Program-made: the position numbers and the translations under genes
The notes under the pieces: model-generated
What the model was told of the DNA's origin: nothing
What the model saw: only the letters and a program-made list of their open reading frames with translations
Database searches by the model: none
Source of the DNA: Heterohyrax brucei
Lineage: Eukaryota > Chordata > Mammalia > Hyracoidea > Procaviidae
Assembly (NCBI GenBank): GCA_028571685.1
Contig: CM053156.1
Span: forward strand, 86,245,049 to 86,309,048
Direction of reading: 5' to 3'
DNA length: 64,000 nucleotides
Shown here: piece by piece, positions 30,338 to 41,165 of the stretch
Layout of the letters: every line of letters begins with the position of its first letter
How positions within the stretch are numbered: the stretch's first letter is position 1

Positions 30338-30499
30338 CAAAAAACCCAAACCCACTGCCACTGAGACAATTTATAGCTGACCCCGTAGGACAAAGTAGAA
30401 CTGCCTCCTAGAGTTTCCAAGGAGCACCTGGTGGATTCAAGGTGCTGATCTTTTGACCAGCAGCAGTAGCACTTAACCACGGCACCACAACGGTTTCCT
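30338..30499 (-). mobile_element. AfroSINE, reverse, short subtype
   Basis: ACCCACTGCCACTGAGACAA, CTCCTAGAGTTTCCAAGGAG, CACCTGGTGGATTCAAGG and CACAACGGTTTCC. Complete. Confidence 0.9.
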
Positions 30500-30523
30500 T
30501 GCCCAGCCAAAGAAGCAGAAATT

Positions 30524-30892
30524 CCGGTGGTACAGCAGTGAGGCCCTGGTTTCTAACCAATAGATTACCAGACAGAACAACACACCAGCTACATAAGAGA
30601 AAGACACAGTGATCTGCTCTCCTAGCAATTGCAAAGCCCACTGTGGCAGAGTCTATTTCAACTCACAGTGAGTCTATTTCAACTCATAGTGACCGTGCAG
30701 GACACAGTAGAACTGCCCCACAGGCTATCCAAAGAGCGGCTGACGGACTCGAAGTGCCAACCTTTTGGTTAGCACCAAATTCTTAAGCATTTCACCATCA
30801 GGACTCCCTGCAGCGCTTACAGCCTAGGTAACCCCATGGGGCAGTTCCACTCTGTGACTGTGACTCGAAAACTGAGCTGACGACACCCAACA
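30524..30892 (+). mobile_element. AfroSINE split by a reverse AfroSINE
   Basis: Left part 30524-30631 (TTCCGGTGGTACAGCAGTGA, GTGATCTGCTCTCCTAGC). Right part about 30812-30892 (CGCTTACAGCCTAGGTAACC, GTGACTCGAAAACTGAGCTG). The gap holds a minus-strand AfroSINE. The break is at the TAAAGATTACAGCC body site. Confidence 0.75.
30632..30810 (-). mobile_element. AfroSINE, reverse, nested, with a 21-bp duplication
   Basis: CAGTAGAACTGCCCCACAGG, CCAACCTTTTGGTTAGCACC and TTTCACCATCAGGACTCCC. Near its reversed tail a 21-bp unit (AGTCTATTTCAACTCACAGTG) occurs twice in tandem (30650-30670 and 30671-30691) with one mismatch. Confidence 0.85.
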
Positions 30893-32054
30893 AGAAGGAG
30901 GCAAAGGGGTGACATCACACCTGCTTTCCCACATCCTGCAGGTGAGGAGCAGTCACAGGTCGGGTCCTCACTCATGTGAGGGAGTCACACACACCGTGTC
31001 ACACATCAGCCCTGATCATCATGTCGCTGGTCCTCCACACCCTTCCTAAGGCACCTGGACTGTTCCAGCACTGGGGACGCAGCCACGAATGAAATGACAG
31101 TCTCTGCCCTCAGGTTGCCACCGCCCAGGGATGCAGCCCCAAACAACCAGACCCAATCATGACAACTGTCATCAGTGCTGTGAGGGAAGGATGGGGGGCT
31201 GACAAAGAGGGGAGCAGGTGTGGTTCGGCAGGACAGAGGCTCAACGAAGTGGCGTTTAAGCTATGATGTGGTGTGTGCAGTGGAACGAGATTGCATTTTA
31301 TTCTTTTGTGTGTGTGTGTTTTATTCTGAATGCTTCCCCAGGACCCCCACATCAAGGGGCTCTCTCTGCCCCAAGGTCATTGCTGACCCCTGGGGTGACC
31401 AGATGACCTGCCCGGTCGCTGCACCCCTGGACTGAGGTCCAGCCCACAGGAAGGCATCTGGCTGACTCTGGTGTGGAGCGCTCAGCCAGGTGACACAGTG
31501 CCTGGTTCTGCCGGCTGCCCCTCGGGTGATGCCCCACCCGGCACTAGGAAGAGGACTTCCAGTGGCCGCCTGTCTGTTTCTGCTGCTAGAGACTGGTCTT
31601 GCCCGTCAGCTGAAACAACACAGGCTCGGGTGCTCCTCCTGCCTTCCTGCCCCTCCCATGGAGCTAAACATCCGCAGAAGGGACAAGGCAGGCTGGCCCC
31701 TCCTGCGTGTCTTGCCCTGAAAGCCTGGGAAGCCTCTGAACCTTTGCTTACCCTGTTCCTGCTGGGCCTGCTGTCCTGGCCCACCCAATGGTCCATGCTG
31801 CTTAAGGCTGGGGGCCTGCCTGCCACTCATTGTCATGACAGTGTGGCCCTTCACAGCTCTAGCTTAACCCTGCTCATGCTCTCAGCCCCTACGTAACTGC
31901 AGGGGATGAAATTCACCAGGCCCATCAGAAGACCCAAAGTCCCCAGCTCAAAGCTCAGTGACAGGAAGCAGGCAGTGGTCCAGATGTCTCCCCCTCACTC
32001 TCTCTGTTTATTCAGCCCCAATTTATCAGTTCAATCCTCAAAACACATCTTGGG
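30893..32054. other. Unassigned DNA; L2-like block at 31040-31145
   Basis: CCAGCACTGGGGACGCAGCC, ACGAATGAAATGACAGTCTC and TGCCCTCAGGTTGCC at 31040-31120 resemble the L2/MIRb block. The remainder is GC-rich with no domain in the frames, including the 141-codon frame at 31471-31896. Confidence 0.4.
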
Positions 32055-32716
32055 TGTCATGATTAAAGTTGTGGGTCAACCTGACTGGGCCATGATTCTC
32101 AGTGGTTTGGCGTTATGGAACAATGTAATTTGACAGCTACAGAGTAATGTAGTTAAGCAGTTACAGGATGATGTAATTTGGCAGTTACAGAATGACGTGA
32201 TTTGGCCTTTATGGAGTGATGTGATTATCCTCCTTTTTGTGGTGTCGTGTTATAACTTCCATGATGTGATCTCATGTGATCAGCCAATCATGTGTCAGAG
32301 GAATTTCTTAGGGGTGTGCCCACACCTGGTCTGTACAGACGTCCGCCAAAGCTGGCCCGCTTTTGCTCACTCTGGATGCTGCATCTGGGTCATTGTCACC
32401 TGACCTTTGATCTTTTGGACTTGAGCCAGTGGCCTGATGTACTATCTACCAACTGTGGGATTCGTCAGCCTCCACAGCCCCTAAGCAAGAGGCCTGCCAT
32501 CTGACCTGCTGATTCTGGGTTTGTCATCTCCTGCAGCTACGTGAGTCAGGAGAAGCCCCAAGCCCGACTCCCGACCCACTAAGCTGGGACTTGCCAGCCA
32601 CCACAACAGTGAGTCATTTCCTAGAGATAAATCTCTCTGTGTGTCTGTCTCTCTGTCTGTCTGTCTATACATATACACTTCCCTGGTTTCACTTCTCTAG
32701 AAAATAGCCTAACACA
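32055..32716 (+). mobile_element. MaLR-like LTR, different family, with a 24-bp tandem array
   Basis: Begins TGTCATGATTAAAGTTGTGG and closes with GATAAATCTCTCTGTGTGTC, TTTCACTTCTCTAGAAAATA and CCTAACACA, the TG...CA and TCTCTAGA-type ending of mammalian MaLR LTRs. Five 24-bp units lie at 32122-32241. It is unrelated in sequence to the other LTRs here. Confidence 0.7.
32098..32241. repeat. 24-bp tandem array inside the LTR
   Basis: The start word AATGTAATT/GATGTGATT recurs at 32122, 32146, 32170, 32194 and 32218, an exact 24-base step. A sixth, one-base-shifted unit precedes at about 32098 (GTGGTTTGGCGTTATGGAAC). Confidence 0.85.
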
Positions 32717-33033
32717 CTGGATGTGGGCACTGTCTACATCCTTCCAAGTCCCCACCCTGGTGCAGCCACCACCATTTCTCACGCTGATGACTGTGGCCAT
32801 CTGCTTCCTAGTCCCCCCGTCTCTCCTCTTCCCAGCAGCAGAGGGATCCCCTCGAGATGCAAGATCAGTCTAATCCCTTCTCCACTCACAACCCTCCAGA
32901 CAGACCATTTTCTCATGCAGAGGAAATGTAGCAAGTCCTGGCCGCATCTGATGGGACCCCATGTCACCGCCCAGCTGCCGCTGCCCACACCTCTGCCCCC
33001 TGACTCTGCTCCAGCCCGGTTGCTTCTTCGTCG
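32717..33033. other. Unassigned GC-rich DNA
   Basis: No repeat or domain recognised. Confidence 0.4.
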
Positions 33034-33210
33034 CTGTGTGCCACTGGATCGATTTCGACTAAGCGATCTCACGTGACCAGTTGGGGCTGCCCCATGGGGT
33101 TTGCTTTGTGGGAGCAGACTGCCAAGTGTTGGTCCTGCTGAGGTGGTGCTGGGTTCAAACCACTGACATTTTAGTTAGAAGCTGTGTGCCTGTGCCACCA
33201 GGGCTCCTTG
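33034..33210 (-). mobile_element. AfroSINE, reverse, long subtype
   Basis: GCCACTGGATCGATTTCGAC, GGGCTGCCCCATGGGGTTTG, GGAGCAGACTGCCAAGTG and TGTGCCACCAGGGCTCC. Confidence 0.85.
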
Positions 33211-33594
33211 CTAGTCCCCACATGCCAGCTCCATCCGTGCCCCAGGGCCTTTGCACTGAATCTTCACCTGTTTGAAATGGGCTCCTGGCATTCTGCTGGA
33301 CAGCTCCCTCATTCTTCTCTGAAGCACTTCACATCACACGAGTGCTGCCTTCTCCTTGGGACTTGTCCACCCTGCATGAAACGGGTACGTATGCACCCTG
33401 TCACCATGGTGCTGTGCCCCTTTAATTTTCCTCCATCAGCGCATCCCCACCTTAGCGGCAGGGGCTCTGAGATCTCCACTCCTTGGAAGCAGTGCTGGCT
33501 CAGAGTCTCCCTTGCCTTTTGAACAGAAGATCAATAAAAAAGCCATCCCTGTGTCCATTCCATGTGTTGAAGGTGGTGGTGCCTCCGTTGTGAT

Positions 33595-33906
33595 GCAGTC
33601 ACAGCCCAGCGGTAGGGCTGTCACCTTCCACGTGGGAGGCCGGGGTCTGATGCCCAACCAATGTACCTCACGTGCAGCCACCACTCCCATGTCAGAGGTG
33701 GCCTAAGTGTCACTAGGATGCTGAACAGATTTCAGTAGAGCTTCCTGGATGAGAGAGCCTAGGAAGAAAGGCCTGGCAACCCATTTCCCAAAACCAGCCA
33801 GTGAAAGCCCCATGGATGGCAGTGTTCTGACCTGAGCCTGTTGATGTGGGTGGTGCAGGACTGGGCATCATCGCGGGGTCACCATGAACAGGGGTTGACA
33901 CCATAG
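33595..33906 (+). mobile_element. tRNA-Gly-type SINE with RTE-like tail
   Basis: Head CAGCGGTAGGGCTGTCACCT TCCACGTGGGAGG and CAACCAATGTACC is a mutated tRNA-Gly(GCC). Then GCAGCCACCACTCCCATGTC, GGAAGAAAGGCCTGGCAACC, and the tail CGGGGTCACCATGAACAGGG. The order matches the copy at 55326. Confidence 0.75.
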
Positions 33907-33939
33907 TTTCATACAGCCTAAAAATATCATTTATTGATA

Positions 33940-34065
33940 AAACATTATTTATTGTACATTCACTGTGCACCAGTCTCTACGTCATGTGCCTCAATATGTG
34001 ATCCCACCAAAACCTCATCATATATGGAAGTTGGGAGGCTTATTATCCTCATTTTGTTTTTGTGA
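33940..34065 (+). mobile_element. L2/MIR-like remnant
   Basis: TGTACATTCACTGTGCACCA, GATCCCACCAAAACCTCATC and TTATTATCCTCATTTTG follow the ancient L2/MIR block order. Confidence 0.4.
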
Positions 34066-34644
34066 AGCCCTTGGCATCATCTTTGGACAAGCATTTAACT
34101 CTTGGGGACTCAAACACACAGCCACGGAACGGGTCCCCTGGACCGCAAGTCCCACATGGCCTGAGAGCCAGGGCAGAGGGCTCCTTTTGTGGGAAAGCTG
34201 ATCCCCGCCAGGACGCTCCAAGCCCAAGCCCCCTCAGGAGAGGCTCAGCCTGGCCTTCCCCAGGTGGCTCAGCCGTGGTGCACAGGACAGAGGCCAGGAT
34301 CTTGCTCTGGACAGCACTCTAGGGAGCTCAGTTTGGAGGCCCCAGGCTCCTGAGCCTGACCCTCAGCTCGTCCAGCACCTCGCCAACCCCTCGGACTCCC
34401 AACTTCCCAGGACCTCGGGGGTCTCTGGAGAGAGAAGAGGACAGCTCTCTTCCAGAGCAGTGAGGGGACTGTTCTGCCGGGCTGTTTGCGGGTGCTGAGC
34501 AAAAGAGGACCCTGCAAGGAAATCAGACCTCACTTCCAGTCTTGGAGGAGCCTGGCAACCAGGCGACCGGGAGATTGAGATTGAGTTTGCCTTACAGCCT
34601 GTCTGTGCCTATGGGTGCTGCTAATGTGACTTGTGCAGTTCCTG
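34066..34644. other. Unassigned GC-rich DNA
   Basis: No supported feature. Confidence 0.4.
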
Positions 34645-34828
34645 GGTGCTGTAGGGTCGATTCTGACTCACAACAGCCCCCTGTGGCAGACTAGCAATGC
34701 CCCACGGGCTATGCTGTTTGCAAGGGGACACACTGACAGGACTTGGCTCCCACATCGCCTCTGGGTAGATCTGAACAGCCGACCATTCAGTTAGCAGCCA
34801 AGTGCCTAACTACTATTGCACTGTAGGA
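34645..34828 (-). mobile_element. AfroSINE, reverse, diverged
   Basis: GCTGTAGGGTCGATTCTGAC TCAC, GCAATGCCCCACGGGCTATG and CCGACCATTCAGTTAGCAGC with the reversed head near ACTACTATTGCACTG. Confidence 0.8.
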
Positions 34829-35221
34829 GATTTGGCTTCATCCCCCTGGAGGCCTGAGACAACCAGTGATGCCTCTAGACACTGCTCGGTGACCCCAGCT
34901 GAGAAACGCCGGTCCCCTTGCAGGGCAAGGTCCTGGGCAGGCCATGGTCACCCCCTCTGGCCACTTTCTGGTGTAGGAGTGCGGCAGCAGATACAGCCAG
35001 CAGCTTCAAGGGGAGGAGAGTGAACAAGCCATCAGCCACCTCCCTCCGTGCCCGGAGCCTGCCAAGTCACCTCCAGGGCCCGCAGAGCCAGCGTGGCAAG
35101 AAGCGGACTCCTGTGAGCTGCTGTCGTCTCCGGGATCTGCCATCTCCCTGTGTTTCTGTCGCTGAGCTCAGAGGCTGCAGCTGCAGAGTCAAAAATAGCT
35201 TTGCCATTGTGAGCCTCGGGG
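34829..35221. other. Unassigned GC-rich DNA
   Basis: No supported feature. Confidence 0.4.
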
Positions 35222-35900
35222 CCGTGTGTGTGTGCGTGTGTGCGTGTGTGCACATGCATGCCTGTCAGTGTGTGCAAGTAAGAGAGTGGTGTGTGTAAGA
35301 GTGTGTGACTGCATATGTGTGAGTGCGTATGTACGTGTCTGTCAGCGTATAAGAATGTGTGTATGTGTATGTCAGTGTCTGTGTGTTTATCAGAGGGAGT
35401 GTGCATGTCTGTGTGCCTGTGGATGTGTCAGTGGTGTGTGCATGCATGTGCCAATGTGAGTGTGTGCACGGATTATGTCAGTGTGCACGTGTCAGCACGT
35501 ATGTGTAGGAGAGGGAATGCATGTGTGCACATGGACAGGTGTGTCAGTGTGCATGTGGATGTGTGTTGTGCACACGTGAGTACATGTCAGTGTGAGCGTG
35601 TGTAGGACAACACGTGAGTGCTAGTGTATATCCACGTGCATGTATGTGTCTGTGTGTGACTGTGTAAGAGTGTGAGCCAGTGTGAGTGGGTGCACGCATC
35701 AGGGTGTTCTCTCTTTGGGAGTGCGTCTGTGTGTGTGAGCATGCAACTGTCAGTGTGTGAGCGGTAGGGTTGTCAGAGCAAGTGTGTGTGTCTGCACATA
35801 TATGTGTCAGGGTGTGCGTCTGGTTAGGAGTGTGCCAGCGTGGGTGCCAGTGTGGGTGTGCAGGGTTCTGTGAGTGAGTGACTGTGTATCCCAGACTGCA
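35222..35900. repeat. TG-rich degenerate satellite
   Basis: About 680 bp of TGTGTG, GTGCATGT, GTGTCAGTGTG and similar, with a loosely repeated GTCAGTGTGTG word. All frames give Cys/Val or Thr/His repeats with no gene meaning. Confidence 0.92.
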
Positions 35901-36499
35901 TGTGAGCGCGTGTATTTATGCAAGTGGCTGGACTGGGGAAAAGGCAGGGGAGAAAACCAACAAACAAAGACCCTTCAAAGGAGACCCAGTAGGAAGAAAA
36001 ACAGGACAGGAAGAGCCAGGAAGACAGAGGTGAGCACGGTGGTTTTATCAGGGGGAAGCTTAATCAGACACCAACGATTTTATTAAAGCAAGAAGGAAAA
36101 CGTACGCAGTGGGAGCGCTGACTCAGCGCACATCCCCCCACCCTGGCCCTCGGTTCTGGCTGTGGGTCAGCGCCCCCCAAGGGGTGCTTTCAAACCGCAC
36201 CCACACTCGGGCATCCCTGGCCAGGGGCCTCTGAACCCCTCTGGGGTGAGGCAGGGGTCAGTGTTTTAAAATGTGCAACCAGGAGTGAGGACCCTTTGTC
36301 TAGAGCTCCCAGACCAGCCCGCGAGTTTGAGGTGTATTCTTGTTTATCTCTAAGTGCCTTTCTTTGAGGCATGGCATGTGTCTTTTCCTTCCTGAGGGCT
36401 TTTTCCCCAATGTTTTGCTTTGCTTGTTTTCGGGGTTTCTGGCTAATTACCATTTTCGGGGCCATGCCAAAGCTCCCCAGAGCAGTAAAATCCTCCTTA
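35901..36499. other. Unassigned DNA
   Basis: Mixed sequence with a purine-rich start. No supported feature. Confidence 0.4.
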
Positions 36500-36848
36500 T
36501 CTTACCACAGTCACCTAGTGCTGCTGTAACAGAAATACCGCAGGCGAAGCACCTTAGCAAAGAGAGGTGTCTACTCTCACAGGCTAGGAGGCTAGAGGTC
36601 TGAGTCCAGGGTGTCAGCTCCAGGGGAAGGCTTTCTGTCTGTCGGTCAGCTCTGCAGGAAGGTCCTTGTCCTTAATCTTCCCCTGGGCTTGGAGCTTCTC
36701 AGGGCAGAGACCCTGGGTCCAAAGGACAAGCTGTCCTCCTTGCTCTTGTTTCTTGATGTGAGGTGCCCATGTCTCTCTGGCAATTTTTCTCCTTCATATC
36801 TCAAAAGAGGGTGACTTAAGACACAACCTAATCTTGTAGATTGAGTTA

Positions 36849-37535
36849 TGAGGTCCGACAATGAAGTCTATGAATTTAATTGCTCTAAGTGCTAAACGCC
36901 TCGTTGCTGAATACCACCACGGTTACCTTGGAAGTGCTCCCCTTAGGAAGCCAAGCAGCGATGCCAGAACCTATTCCACCCTTTGATTTTGGAACTTTTT
37001 CTGGAGTGGCTGTCGTGCACAGTGGCACAGGGGCAACTTCTCAACTTTTTTTTTCCATTTTTTTGTGATTAAATGAAAGTATACAGTCTAAGTCAATTTT
37101 GCATGCCTGCACCAAAAAAATAAAAAAAGGAAGAACATGCTGTCCCTGGGTGTAGAGAGCAAGTTCGCAAACTTAATTTTATAGTTGTGTATGAGGGATT
37201 TTTCAGACAGTAAACAAATAACTGTATTGAAACACCTTCCCTACTTACCTGATCTGGCCCCTAATGGCTTTTTTTTCTTTACTCGAATATAAAGGAAACA
37301 TTGAAAGGGAAACATCTGGATGATATTCAGGACATCAAAGGTGAGATGATGACTGCTGTCATGGCCATTCCACAAGAAGAGTCCCCAGATTGCGCTGAAG
37401 GGTGGACTAGGCACTTGTTCTGGTGTGTCGCTTCCCAGGGGGAGTACTTGAAAGGAGACCGTAGTGACATTCAGCAAGGAGATATGGAGCACTTTTCCTA
37501 GGACGTGTTCACAAACCTAGTTGTCAGACCACACA
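36849..37535 (+). mobile_element. Long-TIR mariner-derived element, inserted in an LTR
   Basis: Starts TGAGGTCCGACAATGAAGTC and ends CTAGTTGTCAGACCACACA, TA on both sides. The core keeps CACCTTCCCTACTTACCTG and GATGATATTCAGGACATC. It is about 130 bp longer than its sisters because of an internal insertion at 37036-37140. Confidence 0.85.
37036..37140. mobile_element. Small L1-like insertion in the mariner
   Basis: T-rich start, then GTGATTAAATGAAAGTATAC AGTC and an A-rich end. It resembles the opening of the L1-like family at 48733 (TTAGATGAAGGTTTGCAGAC). Confidence 0.4.
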
Positions 37536-37713
37536 TACCTCGTTAAAACAACTGCCACTGATTTCCCTTTGTGCACATTGCAGAGGTTTGACTTGCCACA
37601 CACGAGATAGCCCGCTAGATGACAAGATGCCAGACAATCACAGAGTACTGAGAATCGTAGACCAGCCAAGTTGTCACATCCTTTTTTGGGTGGACACAAT
37701 TCAGTCCATAACA

Positions 37714-38127
37714 GCCCTAAAGCACCCCAGAGCCCCAGCACTGGCCGTTCAGGTAGGCTCTATTCCCCACAACCTCCCAGAACGCAAATATAGTTTAGAA
37801 AAGCCTGGCCAAATGCAGTCTGCTTCTCTTCACACACTTCCAAAGGGGGAAACAGCTAACGCTTTCTCCGACTCGGAGACCAGCAAGAAGGGTGCAGAGT
37901 CCACCTGAATGAGGAGCTAATGTACAAGACCAGCATTTGGGTTGCTCAGATGTTAACAGGTGTTGCGGGACCGAAGGATCCAGCATGGAAATGCTGGACA
38001 GAGGCAGCCCTAGGGAGTCACCAGTCTTGAATCTGCAAATGTCCCTAGGGCAGGTCTCAAAGAGACCCCACTCTGCTGCAGTCCTCATGTCCATTTAATC
38101 CAGCTCCCTCTTTTCTCTTCACTTTTA
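37714..38127. other. Unassigned DNA
   Basis: No supported feature. Confidence 0.4.
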
Positions 38128-38530
38128 CTTAGTTTATTTTCCGTTGTTGAGAACATGCACAGCAGAACACATACCGATTCAAAGATTTCAAAGTGTGCAG
38201 TTCAGTGACGCTGATGGCGTTCTTTGAGTGATGTGACAACTGTCGCCCTCCTCCCCCTGGTTGTTGCTCTTCATTTATGTCCTCAGAACCCACTGCCCTA
38301 GGTGCTTGTGAGCTTTTTGAGTTGCTGTTGTCAGTTTGATCCCATGTAGATAGTTCTTTAAAAGGGCACAGTCTCAGGGCAGACACTCTTTGCTAGAGAA
38401 GCTACCTCCGGTGTAAAGAAGACTTCGGGGGTATATTTTTGTTTTGAGGTCGCAAGTTTGTCTCAAAGCAAGAGCTTCAGGGCTCATTCAGCTGCAATAG
38501 CTCCAGAAAGTCTGGATCCCCTTTACTGTA
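38128..38530 (-). mobile_element. L1-like interspersed repeat (family of 8612)
   Basis: The longest clear member: GAACATGCACAGCAGAACAC, GTTCAGTGACGCTGATGGCG, TTTGATCCCATGTAGATAGT and AGCTCCAGAAAGTCTGGATC. T-rich left edge. Confidence 0.5.
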
Positions 38531-38779
38531 GACACCCAGGTCTGAGGAACCTACTTTTGCAGATGCTGAAGGGGCGGGTCTAGGGAACCCTAGGGGGGGC
38601 CTGCGGGAGACTCAGGAGTGATCCAGGCTCACCGACACCAAGGCGTATTTCTCCCCCTTTGAGTGTTTTTGTCACTGGTACCTGAAATCTGAGAGGGTCA
38701 GCAAAAGTGAAGGAACCCTTCGAGGAATTGAGTTGCCCCAGTGACCACACCAGTGATCCTGAAGATGGCATGAGACAGG

Positions 38780-38850
38780 GTACCACGAGTCACCATGTGT
38801 CACAGCTAACTTGATGGCGTCCCACCCAACAGCAGCAGCAACAGCATAGG
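38780..38850 (+). mobile_element. RTE/SINE tail fragment
   Basis: CACGAGTCACCATGTGTCAC, AGCTAACTTGATGGCGTCCC ending in AACAGCAGCAGCAACAGC, an RTE-type CAACAA tail. Confidence 0.45.
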
Positions 38851-38884
38851 GTGCACTTCGCTTCGCTGCTCACAGGCAGCTCTT

Positions 38885-39008
38885 ACCTTGGTCCTTGTTT
38901 GAATCGTCACACTCAGATGAGGAATCTGAGGCTTGGTGGCTCTGCGACTTGCCACAGGTTGTTCAGAAGTTGGGCTTGGGTCCCCTGGCTCCCGACACCA
39001 CTGTCTCT
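38885..39008 (-). mobile_element. MIR, reverse
   Basis: GATGAGGAATCTGAGGCTTG, GCGACTTGCCACAGGTTGTT and GTTGGGCTTGGGTCCCC match the reverse MIR core. Confidence 0.6.
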
Positions 39009-39475
39009 GCATTGGCTTCCGCCAGCGCTTGAGAGTAGCTGCTCATCAGGTGATAAACCACAAGCTCATCCCAAAGAGAAGGCTGCTTTGACGGCTGGAC
39101 TTCACCCTCCCTATGGCAATCCAGAGTTTCAGAAGGGAATAAATCAAACTTGGAAGATAAATGAGCTGTCTGCTGGGCGCTGTGTCTGCTTGCTGGCTGA
39201 CTGAGAAGTGCCGAGGCTGTCACCGGAATCGGGCGGATGGTGCGTGCAGAGCTTGGAGGAAGGAGCTTGGCTGGTCAATCAGCTGAACACCGACAGAAAG
39301 CCGCAAGACACCCTCCTGTGGTGACAGCCAGTAGACTCACAGAAGTCACCCAGAGACGGCCACCCAGCCTCCAACCTGAGTCCTTCGCTCTGCCATCCAG
39401 CGTAACCCTGGAGGGGACACATGGGAGCTGAAACCTTTCCTGTTGTTTTTTAAATCTTGCAAAAAAAAAAACCTG
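39009..39475. other. Unassigned DNA
   Basis: No supported feature. The two minus frames here overlap the RTE boundary and mean nothing. Confidence 0.4.
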
Positions 39476-39477
39476 AA

Positions 39478-39856
39478 CAACGAACAAGGAAGACCCAAGA
39501 ACTGATGCCTTTCAATGACGGCACCGATGAAAATATTGAATATAACACGGGCTGCCAGGAGAACAAACAGGTCTGTCCTGGAGGAAGGACGGCCAGAATG
39601 CTCCGTGGTGCAGAAATGCGGACACTGCACTTGCTTACTGTGGACATGTTGTAAGCAGGGAACAGTCCGTGGAGAAGGGCATCACACTTGGTCAAGCAGG
39701 TGCCTGGGGAAAAGAGGAAGACCCTCAATGAGACGGGCTGACACAGCGGCCACAACAGATGGCGCGGCGCGGGACTGGGCAGGGTTTCCTTCTGTTGCTA
39801 TGGGGTTGCTGTGAGTCGGAACCCCCTGGACGGCACCTGACAGAAACAACAGATAG
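39478..39856 (+). mobile_element. RTE (BovB-lineage) LINE 3' fragment
   Basis: Translated pieces SVLEEGRPECS and CLGKRGRPSMRRADTA correspond to the RTE ORF2 C-terminus. The tail GGGGTTGCTGTGAGTCGGAA, TGGACGGCACCTGACAG and AAACAACAG is the same as the SINE tail. 5'-truncated with frameshifts. Confidence 0.85.
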
Positions 39857-40305
39857 TGGGGGAGAAAACAGAGGTGCTGTGGACCCTCACGATGGGCCCG
39901 TCACACTGCATGGAACCTGAGCTCTGCTTCCCAGGGGGGTTCCTCTGGACTCAGTGACCGGGCACCATCTGGAGCACAGAGACTCCCATACCATCCCTGA
40001 TGCCCCCAGTCCTCAGCTCCATAAAGTCAAGCCAGCCCTTCTCGCTCAGAGCCTCCCCGTGTCAGGGCCATATCACAGCTCAGTCGCTGCTGAGGGTCCA
40101 GCTGCCCTCCGTCCCTCAGGGAGGGCTGACAGCCTCTGTAGTGGCCGGGCTGGGAAGCTGCTCAACACAGGACACTTCTGCAGAGGTGATTTTGTTATGT
40201 CCATTTGAGAATGACCAACCAGATCCAGCTGTGACACTTTTGAGTTCTAATTTAGGAACTTTTTAGTAACAAATCTGTGAGGAAATGCATTTAGTATTTA
40301 AAAAA
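39857..40305. other. Unassigned DNA
   Basis: No supported feature. Confidence 0.4.
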
Positions 40306-40307
40306 AA

Positions 40308-40501
40308 CCCATAGCTGTTGCCATTAAGTTGGATTCTGACTCACAGCAAGCTGGTCACACGAAGGAGAGCTGCCCTCAGGACACCCAGGGCCACCACCCT
40401 TACTGAAGCACATGGCCACGTCTGTCTCCTCCAGAGCAGCTCATAGATTCAAACCTCTGACTTTTGCGTTAGTAGCTAAGTGCTTAACCACTGCACCACC
40501 T
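40308..40501 (-). mobile_element. AfroSINE, reverse, long subtype
   Basis: GTTGCCATTAAGTTGGATTC, TGACTCACAGCAAGCTGG, CCAGAGCAGCTCATAGATTC and TAACCACTGCACCACCTG. Confidence 0.85.
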
Positions 40502-40567
40502 GACCTCCTTATGTTTAGCGTTAGTCTCCTGTGATCCAGACGGAGATGCTATGTTAACAGTTAATTT

Positions 40568-41165
40568 AAGATTCACCGAGGACCAAAATGACATGGGGGA
40601 AGGAGAACCCAGAAGACAGAAAGACTCACGTGAATGGGTGACTACATCAGCATGTGACCAGAAGAACCAGATGGTGTGTGGCCACCACCAGTGACAGCCA
40701 TGATGGGGCTCACAAAGTTCAGTCCCAGTGGCAACACGAGAATAAAAAGGGGTGCACTCTGAGAACTCCACTAAAAGACCACGACTGATGATCCGAATGC
40801 CTCAGGGTTCCCCTGGGAGCATAACCCCTGGATCTGGTGTCATCCCTGTTCATAAATCATTACTGAGGTCAATGCCTCAGTCAGAAATAGATTGGAGTCG
40901 GAGACACAAAGTGACCATATGGTGTGTGTACTTGATGGTTCTGTGCGTCTATAGGATGTTGTCCTACCAGCCTCTTACTAGAGAGGAGTGGAGAGGGTGG
41001 AGAAGAGGGGACAGGAGATTGTTAAGAGGATATGACGTGTATAGAACAGAAAGGAGGAGTGTGCTGTCACCAGGTAAGGAGAACAGTAGGAGCTGCACAT
41101 AGGCAGGCATGAGAATTTAAACTGGGTTGTATACTTTCACTCAATCACAATTTTAAAACAAAAGT
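40568..41165 (+). mobile_element. Interspersed repeat, probable L1 3' end
   Basis: Shares GGAGGAGTGTGCTGTCACCA and a following AAGGAGAACAGTAGGAGCTG block, plus an A-rich end after TGTATACTTTCACTC, with the shorter copy at 51255. A family with an A-rich tail suggests a LINE 3' end. Confidence 0.5.

Larger units (their letters stand above)
36500..37713 (-). mobile_element. MaLR-type solo LTR split by a mariner
   Basis: Left part 36500-36848 (ACAGTCACCTAGTGCTGCTG, GAAGGTCCTTGTCCTTAATC, CACAACCTAATCTTGTAG). Right part 37536-37713 (AACTGCCACTGATTTCCC, CGTAGACCAGCCAAGTTGTC, ATTCAGTCCATAACA). The break is at a TA dinucleotide, duplicated around the mariner. Confidence 0.85.

Noticed and set aside
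35226..35605. Cys/Val-rich frames that look like a repeat protein
   Set aside because: Translation of TG-rich satellite in two frames; no start context or conserved motif.
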